A stretch of DNA of 64,000 nt from Onchocerca volvulus (taxonomy: Eukaryota; Nematoda; Chromadorea; Rhabditida; Onchocercidae), in contig HG738140.1 in NCBI GenBank assembly GCA_000499405.2, positions 13,827,113 to 13,891,112 on the forward strand. The letters run 5' to 3'. Made by a program: the position numbers and the translations under genes. Below are positions 53,472-64,000 of the stretch, piece by piece. The notes under the pieces are model-generated. The model ran no database searches. It saw nothing but the letters and a program-made list of their open reading frames with translations, and was not told where the DNA came from. The stretch's first letter is position 1, and every line of letters starts with the position of its first letter.

Positions 53472-56400
53472 TGCTTTGAAAATGCTCAAATTTTCAATTA
53501 GAAGAAAATGGACGCTTCAAGAAATTTTAAATAATCACGTACGTTGAAAAGATCTTCACGAAAAATAAGTTATCTTCAACACTTCCAAGAAAATATTTTA
53601 TTATGACAATGGCTCATAGAATGATTATTAGAATTAAAGAATTGTCAAGGCATGCATGCACATCCATTTTTATATGTGAAAACTGGAAAAAAAAACAGAA
53701 CAGATGTTTATTTAACAAAAAATTAGAACACTGAAATCAGAAGGACTATCGGAATCGTATGGGTCATGATGGGTCATTAAGATACAAAAAGGACAACATG
53801 TAAATTGCAGAATTTTGCAAATATCCCGTGAACTTCCCACGTGAACTTATAAAATTATTATGTTTTATTTGCTTTTAATATCTTAGAATCAAACATAATA
53901 TAAAAACTTTTGTTTCATCCATAAAAAGAGGAAATTGGAAAATTGAATTTCAAATTACAGAAATAATTAAAAAACTTAGATATTCAGTTTCAATACAATA
54001 ATTAAAATTGAACAGAATGAAAAAGTATTCAAGTGTTCTTGTTAATTACAATCTTTAAAAACATTAATCGTTAATTTGTGCTAAAAAATTAAGTTAACAT
54101 TTGTTTGATTAAATTTTTTGTCAAAAAAGATTAAATCTTATTTCCAGCTATCCTTCTCTACTTAATTAATAAGTTAAAAGTAACTTTTTGTTGTCTTTAC
54201 AGTAAATAGAAATTATATGAAAAGATTTCAATTAGCAATTAACAACCACAGTATGTTTTTTTTTCGAATAATTTAAAAATTGTGAAAAAAAAGAAAGTTG
54301 TTTGTTCGTAAATTTCTTTTCAAAAATTAAGAAAAATGACAATAAATAGACAATAATGAATTAATTTTTTTTTTTTTTTTTTTTTTACTTCAGCATAATC
54401 TTTTGCCTAAGTGATATATTAGCCGAGAAAATTTGTTACGAAATTTAGTAAAATGAATGGAAAAAAGTATGCCATCTCTTTTATACCTAGAATTTAATAA
54501 CGATGATGAACGGAGAGAGAGAAAGGGCGAGAGAAAAAAAGAGAGAGAAGAGGTATTTTTTTTTATTCTTGTTTTTTTCCTCGTTTCATTTCATTCTTTT
54601 TTTTTCGTTTTTTTTTTTTGAAATTTTCATTTCTAATTGAGTGGACTATTCCGTGAAGAAATTAATGTAAATACTTTTCACTGTCAACCAAAACAAATAT
54701 TAACATGAATGATAAATTTTAGTTCTTTTCGCCAATTAATGATCTGAATAAAAAAATTTTCTGATGGAATTCGTTCTATTTTTCATTTTTATTCAGAAAA
54801 GTAGAATTCATACGAAGAAGAAAGTAATTTTCATTTCAAGGTTAAGAGCGAGAAAGAAATTAGCAATCGAAATTTGTTTGATTCAACTGACTTTTTGAAA
54901 AGTTAAATATTTCGATTGTTGAAAATTGACGATTATCAGGATTAATTGCGAAATTAGCATAAATAATGATTGCTAATAAATTGAATGAATTATTTGGCTA
55001 GTTCTGTATGGGATTTTTGAAAATTATATTTATTTCTTTAAAGTAAAAAGTAAAAAAAAAAAAAAAAATTCCAAGTAAAAAGATCAATTCTGATAAATGC
55101 TCATGTTAGCTTGTTGTGGTAGCAGAAAAAAGTAAGCAATTAATAATAATAATAAATTTTGCAAATTTGCTAGTTCCAATAATTGGAAATTTTGTGAATT
55201 TGTTAGTTCCAATAATTAGAAAATCCAAGATAGAAAAGTTTGGAATGAGCGTAAATCTTGAAGGTTGACCTGGGATGTCCCGGATAACGTTTAATAAATT
55301 AAGAACATTTCATGTATGGTAAATTTGCATTATCTTCACTGTAATCAGTTCAAGTATAAATAATTACTGAACTTGAAAAGCAATCAATCAAATACTTGGA
55401 AATAAATATAAAAATACTAAATCAAAGATAAAAGATTTTTGTCATACAACTGTCATCAAATTTATAATTAAAAGAGTGGAAATTTTGAAAATTCGATTGT
55501 AGATGATAAAAGGAACATATTAACAGTAAATTAAGAAGAATGAATTACATAACAATTGAACTACAAATGTAGAGCGGGGATCGGGAATAAATATATTGTT
55601 GGTATCGTTGACTTATTTAGAAAAATTTCAATTCACGATGACCCCGACATGTATATCTGATTTGTATTGCCGAGAATAATAACCTTTTTTTTTCTGTTTC
55701 AAAGAGAGGAAAAAATTTCGAAAATTTTAATTAAAATAAATTTAATAGTAAAAGTAAAAGATGAGTATGGGAAAATGATTTCAATTTATTTGCAAGTACA
55801 ATTATTTATCATTTCTTCTACTAGTTTAAGAAAACTTTTAATATTTGTTTTTGAAATATTTAACAAGAAATAAAAAAGAAAAGGATTAAAAAATATAGAA
55901 ATATTTTATTATTTCTTATAATCAACATGTGACTTGTTGAAATTTTAACATTTTTAACAAAATCATTTGCAAATAAAATGCTAGATAAAATCTGTATTCA
56001 TGCAACAAATTGATGAAAATTGGAAAAGAAATATTTGAATCTTTAAATCTCTCAATGATTAATGAAAAAAAAAAAAGGAAATTAGTTAACTTTGAGAGAA
56101 AAGATATGATATTTTTTCATATTATTATCATTTTTTAATCTCTCTTTTCGTCTCAATAGTTGCCATATAATTATGCGCTGTTATTAATTATCATCGATAT
56201 TGTTGTGACAATTGTTAGTGCCTTAAAAATTTGCTAAGTCGTCGATTTCATACTTTGCAAATATTATTATTCTCAAATCAAATTTAATTTAAGAAGAAAC
56301 AAACATCAAAACTGAAATTATTATGAAGAAAGAAAACTGAAATTAAATTCAATATAAAAAAAAAAAAGACAGAGAAAAGGAAACTAAATGGAATTAGTTA

Positions 56401-57780
56401 TTTCAGTTTAAACTTTTTCATTTTTCTTTTTTCTTATGCTGCTATTTGTAGATCTCTTCCCATTGTTTAATACATCATTAAAATGCTTAAAATGATCTTT
56501 TATTTGATAATTCAAAATTAATTAAGAAAATAAAACAAAAAATTTTAAACGAAATGAAAAGCAGAAATTTTTCAATCAAAATGAAATTTTCAATTGAAAA
56601 TATATTTAAAACAAATTTTCATTCGACGAAAAAATCCAAAATTAATAAGAAAAACATTTCAATTGAATGTTTTATTTTGAATTTTCATTCGAAATTTTTA
56701 TAAGAATATAACAAAAGTAAGAACTTAAATATCCAAAAATAGTCCAAGCCAAGTTTTATCAGGTATCTTTACCAATAGATGGATCATTTTATATAAACAA
56801 TATTCATGAAATCAAATTTATTCGAATGTTTCTGTAAGTTATAGTAGTCCAGTGAATGACATTAAGTTAGATTGGATAAGCAAAAAAATTTGCTGCCCAA
56901 ATCGTTTAAACATTGTATAAATATTTAAATATGTAAATAAAATAAAGCAATTTGAAAGTCTCAAATTTTTCATTAAATTTGAATCGAAACGAAGTAATTG
57001 AACAAAAAATTACTAACATATAATTAATATTACAATCATTTTAACAAAAACATTTGTAATTTTTATTGTATGTTTTACACATTTTTTCTTGAAGTCATTA
57101 AATCTCCGATGAAAATTTGAATAATCGTTTTTTTTCTCTGTTTTTTTTCTCTCTCTTCAATTTCAATCAATCGATTTTTCAAAATCATAATTTTTTTAGC
57201 CACTATTTCGTGACAAAAATAAGAAGCGCAATGATATCGCTTAATTTTATTTGCAATAAAATTTATTTATGAATTTAGAAGGTTTTGCAAAAATATTGCA
57301 TAAAAGTAATGCACCAAAAAGATAGTTTCCATTATGCTAACAATCAAAGAATTAAAAATAATCAAAGTTTCTCGCTTTTTTCTCGCCTTCTATTAGCTGA
57401 ATTGAAAATGGGACAATGAAAAATGATTTTATTTGATTAACAAAAAAAAAAAAAAATTGCAATAAATGATAGCTGAGAAGATCAAACATCACAACAAATC
57501 GGCGATTCGTTTTGATTTGCCTTTGACAATGAAACGAATTTATTTTAGGTTTGAAAAGAATAAATGGCCATATTTGATGTTAAAAATGTTATAAATTGTA
57601 GAACAAATATGAAGAAAGATATATAATAAACAGATTTGACACAAAAGTTGATCAATTCTTCAATGATTTATTCCGATCACTTACTTTCGAGAATTAATTG
57701 TTTCTTCATATTATTTGGCTAATGCTGTTGTAAAATAGGCAAATTAATTCAGCCAGACTTATAAATGATTAATTTATAAT
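53472..57780. other. Intergenic, no gene recognised
   Basis: Upstream flank of the dehydrogenase. It contains a purine-rich tract near 54510-54555 (GGAGAGAGAGAAAGGG), a 34-bp imperfect tandem repeat near 55155-55220, and a less AT-rich patch at 55565-55670. None shows exon structure. Confidence 0.5.
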
Positions 57781-57980
57781 TAGATAATTTGGACAAACTT
57801 CTAAATTGGGACCAGATAATCTGAGCAATTTTTTTAGTTATATCACTAGATGATCTGGGCGTTTTTTAGGCTTTGATCAGATAATCTGGGACAACTTCTG
57901 AGGTTTGATTAGATTCTTGGACAATTTCTAGGTCAACATCTAAACTTTGATTAGATAATCTGGCAACTTCTAACTGAATA
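57781..57980. repeat. Degenerate minisatellite upstream of the DB gene
   Basis: About six imperfect copies of a 31-40-bp unit built on (T/C)AGATAATCTGG(A)CAACTTCTA, beginning near 57781, 57813, 57848, 57879, 57911 and 57951. Confidence 0.75.
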
Positions 57981-58210
57981 ATTTTAGATTTTCCAATTAA
58001 TCCTCAGTTTTTTTCAAATGATTCTTTCTCATAATTATTATAGCAATAAATTAAGATTTAAAGAAATTATTTTTGTCCAGATTTTTTTCATTTCATTATT
58101 TTATTTTTCACTCAATTATTTGACTAATTAACTTATTTTTATTTTGAACTATCTATATTGTCTTTTCAATTTGAACTTTAACCTTCGTTTTTTGTATCGA
58201 AACTTATCCG

Positions 58211-58220
58211 ATCATTTCAG
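58211..58220 (+). promoter_or_regulatory. Trans-splice acceptor of the DB gene
   Basis: ATCATTTCAG ends 2 nt before the ATG at 58223, an arrangement characteristic of nematode spliced-leader addition. Confidence 0.6.
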
Positions 58221-58222
58221 CA

Positions 58223-59262
58223 ATGAACAAATTGCTCGTCATTTTTGTGTCAGCCATTTTTGTGACATTAGCACGAGGAGATGATTGGCGACAAATACTT
58301 CAACAGAACGAAATTCTAGCACAAATGCAAAATGAATTTTTGCTAGGAGATGAGGAACTTATGGTACCAAGCAGGGCAGATGAACATTTCAAAGAGTGTT
58401 GCATCGAGAAAATTGGTGATTTTTACTGCACATATCAGTTGTGCAATATAAGTAGCATTTCCAGGATGACACCTGCTGAGGTAATTTTCATTTCAATCTT
58501 TGAATGAGACTGAATTTCTGGACAAATTTCAATTACAACGGATAATTAACAAAATTCTTGTCAATGATAAAACGATATGCTAGGCATATTTTTGAATCAC
58601 TTCAAAAGAATCAGTTGATGACAATCTTTCATTTTTAACATTTAATCAATTTGTAGATTCGATTAAATTACTACTATCAAAAGCTTGTTGAAATTAAAAT
58701 TTGGCAAAAACAAAAAAGATTTTAAAATAATTTTAATTCGATTTACATAATGATTTCTTGATTATTCTTTTATAGAAATGATTTATAAAAATAGTTCATG
58801 TTTTCTTTTTTTTTTTTCTCAACTTATTTTCATTTAATTTTTCAAAGTTATTCTATTGATTACAGCTAGTATCACATGTATCAAGCTGTGGACGAAAGAT
58901 GCAAAAAATCTGGTCATGTGCTTCCCAAATGAAAGATCAGAGTGATTGCTGTATTGAACGGTAAATAGTATCATTATCATTATCATTATCATTATCTTGC
59001 ACAAATTCAAATTTCAAATCAAAAATACTCTTCAGTTCCAATCTCTTTTTTCGCTAATTTTATACATTTGAAATCTTAGTTTAATTCTTTAATTATTATT
59101 ATCCAATTATCGTATTTTAATGTACATTTCAGGAATGTACCTGAACAATGTCTCAATTATTGCAATGGAAAAATGAGATTAAACTTGCGGCAACCAGAAT
59201 TTTTCTGCCTCCTTCATTCTAAAAAAATTCTTCAATGTTTGAAAGATAATTTGCTATCTTAA
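58223..59262 (+). CDS. Secreted DB-module cysteine-rich protein
   Basis: Exons 58223-58480, 58866-58960 and 59133-59262 join in phase to give 160 aa. An N-terminal signal peptide (MNKLLVIFVSAIFVTLARG) is followed by an acidic spacer and then a cysteine pattern ECCIEKIGDFYC-x4-C, C-x9-C, DCCIERNVPEQCLNYC and a final pair of cysteines near the C-terminus. The two CC pairs and the VPxxCxxYC element match the nematode DB module, found in many secreted and extracellular proteins of unknown function. The product is expected in the secretory pathway or cuticle/extracellular space. The start codon is fixed by the acceptor 2 nt upstream and the signal peptide. AATAAA lies 65 nt after the stop codon. 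Partner and role unknown. Confidence 0.88.
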
Positions 59263-59327
59263 GGGAAAATGTAAAATTTTTTGGTTTTATAATTTTCTCT
59301 ATATGTATTTTTTTCGTAGCAATTTTA

Positions 59328-59333
59328 AATAAA
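59328..59333 (+). terminator. Poly(A) signal of the DB gene
   Basis: AATAAA shortly after the stop codon at 59262. Confidence 0.7.
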
Positions 59334-60442
59334 GTTAATAAATGGTAACATATCAGACATTATATTCATAATTGTATTGCATTTATTAATTAAAAATTTA
59401 TTTATTTCAATAAACACACTGTAAACATTTTCATGTACTCTGTTGGATTATTTTAAATAGGAAATGAAGAATTTAAAATGTTACTTTTATTTTCATTTAT
59501 CATAAATTTGCTCCATTTATGTTTTTTTTTTTTTTAGTGCTAACATAAAATAAAAGTTGCTTTTATCAATACTAACAATTATTTGGTATTTGCTCACTTA
59601 AATATTATTAAACAATGTAAAATTTTAAAGAAAGTAATTTTGGAAAAATCAAATTTTGCAAATTAGAGAGAGCAAAAACAAATATTCAATTGTTCCCATA
59701 CAAAATTGCTTACTTAAAATTTAATAAAGTTTGAAAAAAAAAAAAAGAAAGAAAGAAAAATACACACAACACATCAAAATTTATTCTTCAATTTCTCTCT
59801 TTCACCGAAGCTGATTTTTTTTTTAACTATTTTTTCTAAAATCAATCAATAAATTTAGTTAGCAAAGTTGAAACAAGGAAAAGGGAAAAATCACTCATCA
59901 AAATATTATATTTCATGTTTGAAAGGATTCGATTGAAAAGTATGTGATTTTTGAATTACATATTAATTCTACTATTCTTGTTATAATATGAATAGCCACG
60001 ATTCATTCAGATGACAACAACTCTACAAAACATCAATAAGTTAAATCAGTTTTTCAATCACGTTCCGGATAACTGTGCTTCGTAGCACACTTGAACTGAT
60101 TCACCTAATACAGTTTTAATTAAGTTTTAAAAAGTTAAATCAATATTTCAAACTTGCAAATTTAATGAAATTTACAAAAACTATCAGTAATAACAGTATA
60201 CGTATCAAATATTTCTGTATTAATAATTTATTATCTAAATTATTAAGATTATTATGTGATAACTATTACTATAGCACTAAAATAATTAAATCAATATTTT
60301 GATCATTATTTAAACGGGACAAAAATATTTTCCGATAAGTTTAATTATTTCATTGTAAGTGTATTTGCAGGATTTTGATTCATTTCTGGCTTATACATCT
60401 AGGTCTTTTTTCCAGCATAGTAATTACATTTTCTTGAAAAGT

Positions 60443-60664
60443 CTAACTTATTCTGTGTCTGACAATCAATTTTTTTGTTTTGGAATGTAACAGAAATTTG
60501 ATAATAGCTTCTGAAATCAGTTTTGTACCAATGGAAAATATAATTGAACGTATAAGCATTGTTGATTTATCGTTTAAATTGAGAGAGTTGCCATTTAATT
60601 TCAGAATAATATCTGTTGCTCTGCGGTTGAATAGGATATTGGACAGTATCGTATAAAACTTCAT
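60443..60664 (-). other. ORF beyond the hscA remnant, origin unclear
   Basis: A 73-codon minus-strand frame (starts MKFYTILSNILFNRRATDII) continues directly after the stop codon that ends the hscA-like reading. It may be further transferred bacterial DNA, since it is less homopolymer-rich than nearby sequence, but no frame gives a protein I recognise. Confidence 0.2.
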
Positions 60665-61063
60665 CTATTTGTTAATTTACACAACTTTAAAGAGGAATTT
60701 TTCAATTCAGCGATAGCGTTATTAATTTTGTTCAAATCATTTCCCTGTAAAGCATTTTTTGCATTTTACGATAGGTTTTTTTAACCTTTGATCAATAGAA
60801 TGACCATTGTTGCTTTCAATCAGATGTATAAATTTACTTCCATTAACTTTGGCTTCTGCAAGAGAACGAGCTTTCATATCTTTATGAAAGTTATTTATTG
60901 ATTGATTAACCATTTCTTGAATATCGATTTCTCTTAAGCCAAAACTTGAATTTATTTCTTTTCCACTAACAGTCAATATTCCGTCAACATTAACTGCAAA
61001 TTCTATTTCAATCTTTGCAGAACCTGCAGATAGTGGTGGTATCCGTTTTAATTCAAACTGCGC
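60660..61063 (-). pseudogene. hscA: Bacterial hscA (Hsp70) fragment, probable nuclear Wolbachia transfer
   Basis: The minus strand reads AQFELKRIPPLSAGSAKIEI, EFAVNVDGILTVSGKE, FGLREIDIQEMVNQSI and KARSLAEAKVNGSKFIHLIE. This is the substrate-binding and lid region of the bacterial Fe-S-cluster chaperone HscA, and it resembles HscA much more than eukaryotic or mitochondrial Hsp70. The copy is broken. The ATPase domain is missing. About 11 residues are deleted between EINS and FGLREID. The frame shifts after HSIDQ, and the end resumes in another frame as NALQGNDLNKINNAIAELK to a stop codon. There are no introns. A Wolbachia source is inferred from the host type and the AT-rich bacterial sequence. 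It cannot encode a working chaperone. Confidence 0.85.
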
Positions 61064-61437
61064 TACATACAAATATTGTAATCGGAAATTGAAATTTGTT
61101 AAAACATCAATAATTAAACGACAGTTAAAGTTTTTGCTTTTTATTATTATTATTAATATCCAAACTATAAATCTACAAAGTGTCAATACTAAGAGGCAAA
61201 TTCGAAGCATTAAAAGATTTTTTATAATTTTCATATGATAACTTCCATTTGCGATTTTCAATCAATACATAACAAAGATATGACATTATTTAAATCGCTA
61301 TTTTATAAAAAATACTTCTAAAAAAAACTTAATGAAATACTGAGTAACAATTCATTTTTTTTTTCAAATTTCTCATCGATAATTTTCAACAAATTAATAA
61401 TTACCTTTATATTTTTTAAACATTTTTATATTTGCAG

Positions 61438-61567
61438 CGAGAATGAAAATCATTTGCTAACATTTTTTTTAATTGCATCATTGAAAGCAACTTTGATACA
61501 TGACGTGAATAAACGGTATATTCAATGCCACAAGAAGAAAAATGATGTTATGAGAAGTAAAAAATGA
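61438..61567 (+). CDS. Weak candidate terminal exon
   Basis: TATTTGCAG at 61437 opens a 42-codon frame (ENENHLLTFFLIASLKATLI...NDVMRSKK) to TGA. No donor partner or family was found; it may be chance. Confidence 0.15.
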
Positions 61568-62335
61568 ATCTTTGCACTTTCGAAATTACTTTGGATAGCT
61601 AATTATTGCCGGAAATTTTTCGCAATCTGTTTATCCCTTAATTCTTTATATTTAAATTTTTTTGCAATTTTCCAAATTTTTTATTGAACCAAAATTTTCA
61701 AAAATTCATTTCAGATCATTATGAATTTGCATGCTTTCTCATTATTTTAATGCCTCATCTAATCATTCATGAAGCAGAAATTTTGTTGAAATCGAAAGGT
61801 TTGTCACAATATGCTTTTAACTTTAACATTTTAATGCCAATCTTTGAATAATCTAATTTTTTATAATTCATTTGTAGTTAGTTCAATATAGATTTCCAAG
61901 GAATGATCAGATTTATTTTGTTTATAAAATTTTTACCAATTTGAATTTAATAAAACACGGCAAAAAAAATGTTTTTTCTTCTTACTCTAACTTGAAATTA
62001 TAGAAATTGGAGATTTTAATATATCTGCAAAAGTTAAATACAGAAATGCTTATGAGTTAAGATTGCCCTAAAACATTAATATCATTTGCTAATTTTTTCA
62101 CATCCTGGAAAGAATCGAACTGAATTAATTCATCACAGCAGTAAATTTTAAGCCTTAATTAAGTAAAAAAAAGAAAAATTAAATAAATTTTTCAGTAAAT
62201 GAAATCATACATTACGCGAGACGTTTAATCAAAAGAGAATTTAAGAATTAAAAAATATGAATATTTTATTATCATTCTCTAAAAGGAAAAAATATTTCTT
62301 TGCTCACTATTTCAATTGTCATTCGATGATTGAAA

Positions 62336-62510
62336 TCTATATAAATAAAAATGTAAATGTTCGTTGTTCATTTCCACACAAGGTTTCAAGTCTTCACCGA
62401 TTGATTTGAAATTTTCATGCAACGTTGCATTCGAATAAGCGCATATTTAAGAACTTTCGGAGATTTAAGATTTTGAAAAAATGAACGTTTACTTTTTTTA
62501 TTTATATAGA
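62336..62510. mobile_element. 175-bp element with terminal inverted repeats
   Basis: The left end TCTATATAAATAAAAATGTA plus AATGTTC and the reverse complement of the right end (TCTATATAAATAAAAAAAGT plus AAACGTTC) match over about 28 bp with few differences. Inside, at 62420-62437, is the CAACGTTGCATTCGAATA core shared with the element in the dehydrogenase intron. It has no coding capacity, so it is a non-autonomous, MITE-like or Helitron-derived repeat. Confidence 0.65.
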
Positions 62511-62938
62511 CTAGCTGTATCTGGCTAATAATTAAATAAAACGAAATTTTCTAGATCAAAAATGGATAATTTTAACATTAAAATAAAATACTTAATATTA
62601 TTATTTAATTAAAAATGCCTTTAATATTTATTTTACGCTAATCATTAATGCATGATTAGGAGAAACTTTTTCTGAGATGTAGGCATTTCAATATATTATC
62701 TGCTTTCTTAATGTGTAGTTATTAGTACTTCATCGTGTTAGGAATGATTACAATACTGTATAGCATTAAGAACATTTGTTTATTTCAAATTTTGATCAAG
62801 CTTTCAATTTAGTGCTATCCACGCGATCATTTTTACCTTGAATGAGTTAATGAATTTGTAATATCAAACAATGACTGGATAATTTGAATGATTGATTGAT
62901 TCTTTGATTTGGTTAAAATAATAAAAATTGTAAAATTT

Positions 62939-63118
62939 TTTGCTATAAATAGCATGGATATGCTAATTATTAATGAAATGAATGTTCAAATGTGTTTGAT
63001 GTGTGGTCATTTTTATCTCTTCGTAAACACCAATCTAATTCATTAATGCTCAAAATGAAGTCAATTTCACCGGAATTACCACCAAAATAATTGGCATATC
63101 CATGCTATTTATAGCAAA
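62939..63118. mobile_element. 180-bp MITE-like element, 33-bp inverted ends
   Basis: TTTGCTATAAATAGCATGGA plus TATGCTAATTATT at 62939-62971 is repeated in inverted orientation at 63086-63118 with one mismatch. The 114 bp between is unrelated to the arms and non-coding. No target-site duplication is obvious. Confidence 0.65.
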
Positions 63119-63439
63119 GCAATAATGTTATTGAAATTGAAATCCAAAAATACTATGTAGGATTCTTTTTTTAGACAATTTCGATCAAATTGTAAGCAAT
63201 TTTAAGGAATATCATAAAAATTAAAACTTATGCATATTATCTGATCAATTTTGATAAGTAGATAATAAATGACAAAAAATGATCGTGTAACAAAATAAAA
63301 AAATATGTTATAATCACATTAATTTTATCATAAAACTATAAAAATTTTATGAAAATGAAAAAAATTGCTATATCACTGCCAAACTTGATAACAATGATTA
63401 ATAATTTAACATTGGAAAGAGAGAATTTATTTCAATGTC

Positions 63440-63658
63440 ATGCATATCCTAAAATATAATACTGTGGTAAATATTTGTAAAGATTTTAAGAATATGAAGT
63501 TTTCAGCTGGATACAATATTAATAGAGATTTTAGGAATACATTAATAGGAAAATTGTTGCAAAAATACAAAAACGATGAAGATTTTTGTAGTGATACAGT
63601 GATGATAAAGACTTTAAGAAGAAGCAATGATAAGAATTGCAGAATGATAAGTTCATAA
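63440..63658 (+). CDS. Hypothetical ORF, low support
   Basis: A 72-codon ATG-to-stop frame (MHILKYNTVVNICKDFKNMK, then SAGYNINRDFRN and DEDFCSDTVMIKTLRRSNDK). It is charged and has C, D and R, unlike most random ORFs here. There is no signal peptide, no family and no upstream acceptor that I can point to. It could be a remnant of transferred bacterial DNA or a host exon. Confidence 0.18.
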   Translation: MHILKYNTVVNICKDFKNMKFSAGYNINRDFRNTLIGKLLQKYKNDEDFCSDTVMIKTLRRSNDKNCRMISS

Positions 63659-64000
63659 GCTTTTCAATTATCATCCCGATTATCTAATTTTCATTAATCA
63701 AACTTCCAAAATTTGAACAAAACTTTCTTGTACTGTCTTTTTATCTTCTCAAAATTATCAATATCTATGAAAAACTAGTTTTTAAAGTCTCGGCTGCAAC
63801 TATTTGAATGTTTTAAATAAATTTGAATAAGGAGTGAGAAAAAAATGAAGTAATGGCTAAAAAGTTTCATTAATGAAAAAGAAAAAATTAAATGAAATAA
63901 ATGCTTCATTGATTTCAATCAATGTCAAAAATTAAAATTAATTTAAAGTAAACGATTCTTCTCATCAAATATTTGCATGAAAAATTGCGAAATGAAAAAC

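Larger units (their letters stand above)
61568..64000. other. Right-end AT-rich region
   Basis: Other than the two inverted-repeat elements and the ORF at 63440, I see no gene-like structure up to the window edge. Confidence 0.5.

Noticed and set aside
55258..55300. Short palindrome GGGATGTCCC in a GC-richer patch
   Set aside because: It is too short, and without coding or structural context it cannot support a feature.

Overview
The window looks like nuclear DNA of a parasitic nematode, most likely a filarial worm. It is very AT-rich, genes are split into many small exons, and 3' splice sites are short and T-rich (TTTTCAG). Several genes have an acceptor a few bases before the start codon with no visible upstream exon, as expected for spliced-leader trans-splicing. 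A decayed fragment of a bacterial hscA gene, most plausibly from Wolbachia, lies near the right end. The species cannot be told from the sequence alone.

Left end (1-13260): two head-to-head genes. On the minus strand is an F-box/leucine-rich-repeat protein whose 3' end runs off the window. About 1.26 kb away, on the plus strand, is a complete OPA1/EAT-3 mitochondrial dynamin of about 23 exons, with all GTPase motifs intact, one GC-AG intron and a possible 12-nt microexon.

13260-27130: mostly a gene desert rich in simple repeats. It holds a likely small membrane-protein gene on the minus strand (16130-16588), a few isolated candidate exons, an approximately 150-bp tandem duplication and a 130-bp ATT microsatellite.

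27171-47415: a five-exon gene of unknown function (314 aa) with introns of 11.8 and 5.1 kb, followed 473 bp after its stop codon by a two-exon gene for a small LURAP1/FAM89-like protein (142 aa). A poly(A) signal and a pyrimidine-rich acceptor lie between them, so the pair may be an operon. The large introns carry hairpins, tandem duplications and a duplicated everted AGGTCA motif.

50235-53471: a complete minus-strand SDR42E/3-beta-HSD-like dehydrogenase (387 aa, seven exons), with a decayed interspersed repeat in one intron. A related repeat copy with terminal inverted repeats lies at 62336-62510.

58223-59262: a secreted cysteine-rich DB-module protein (160 aa). To its right are the hscA remnant (60660-61063), two small inverted-repeat elements and otherwise unrecognised AT-rich sequence.

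The genes do not form one pathway. OPA1 acts in mitochondrial inner-membrane fusion, the F-box protein probably in ubiquitination, the SDR protein in lipid or steroid oxidoreduction, and the DB protein is secreted.
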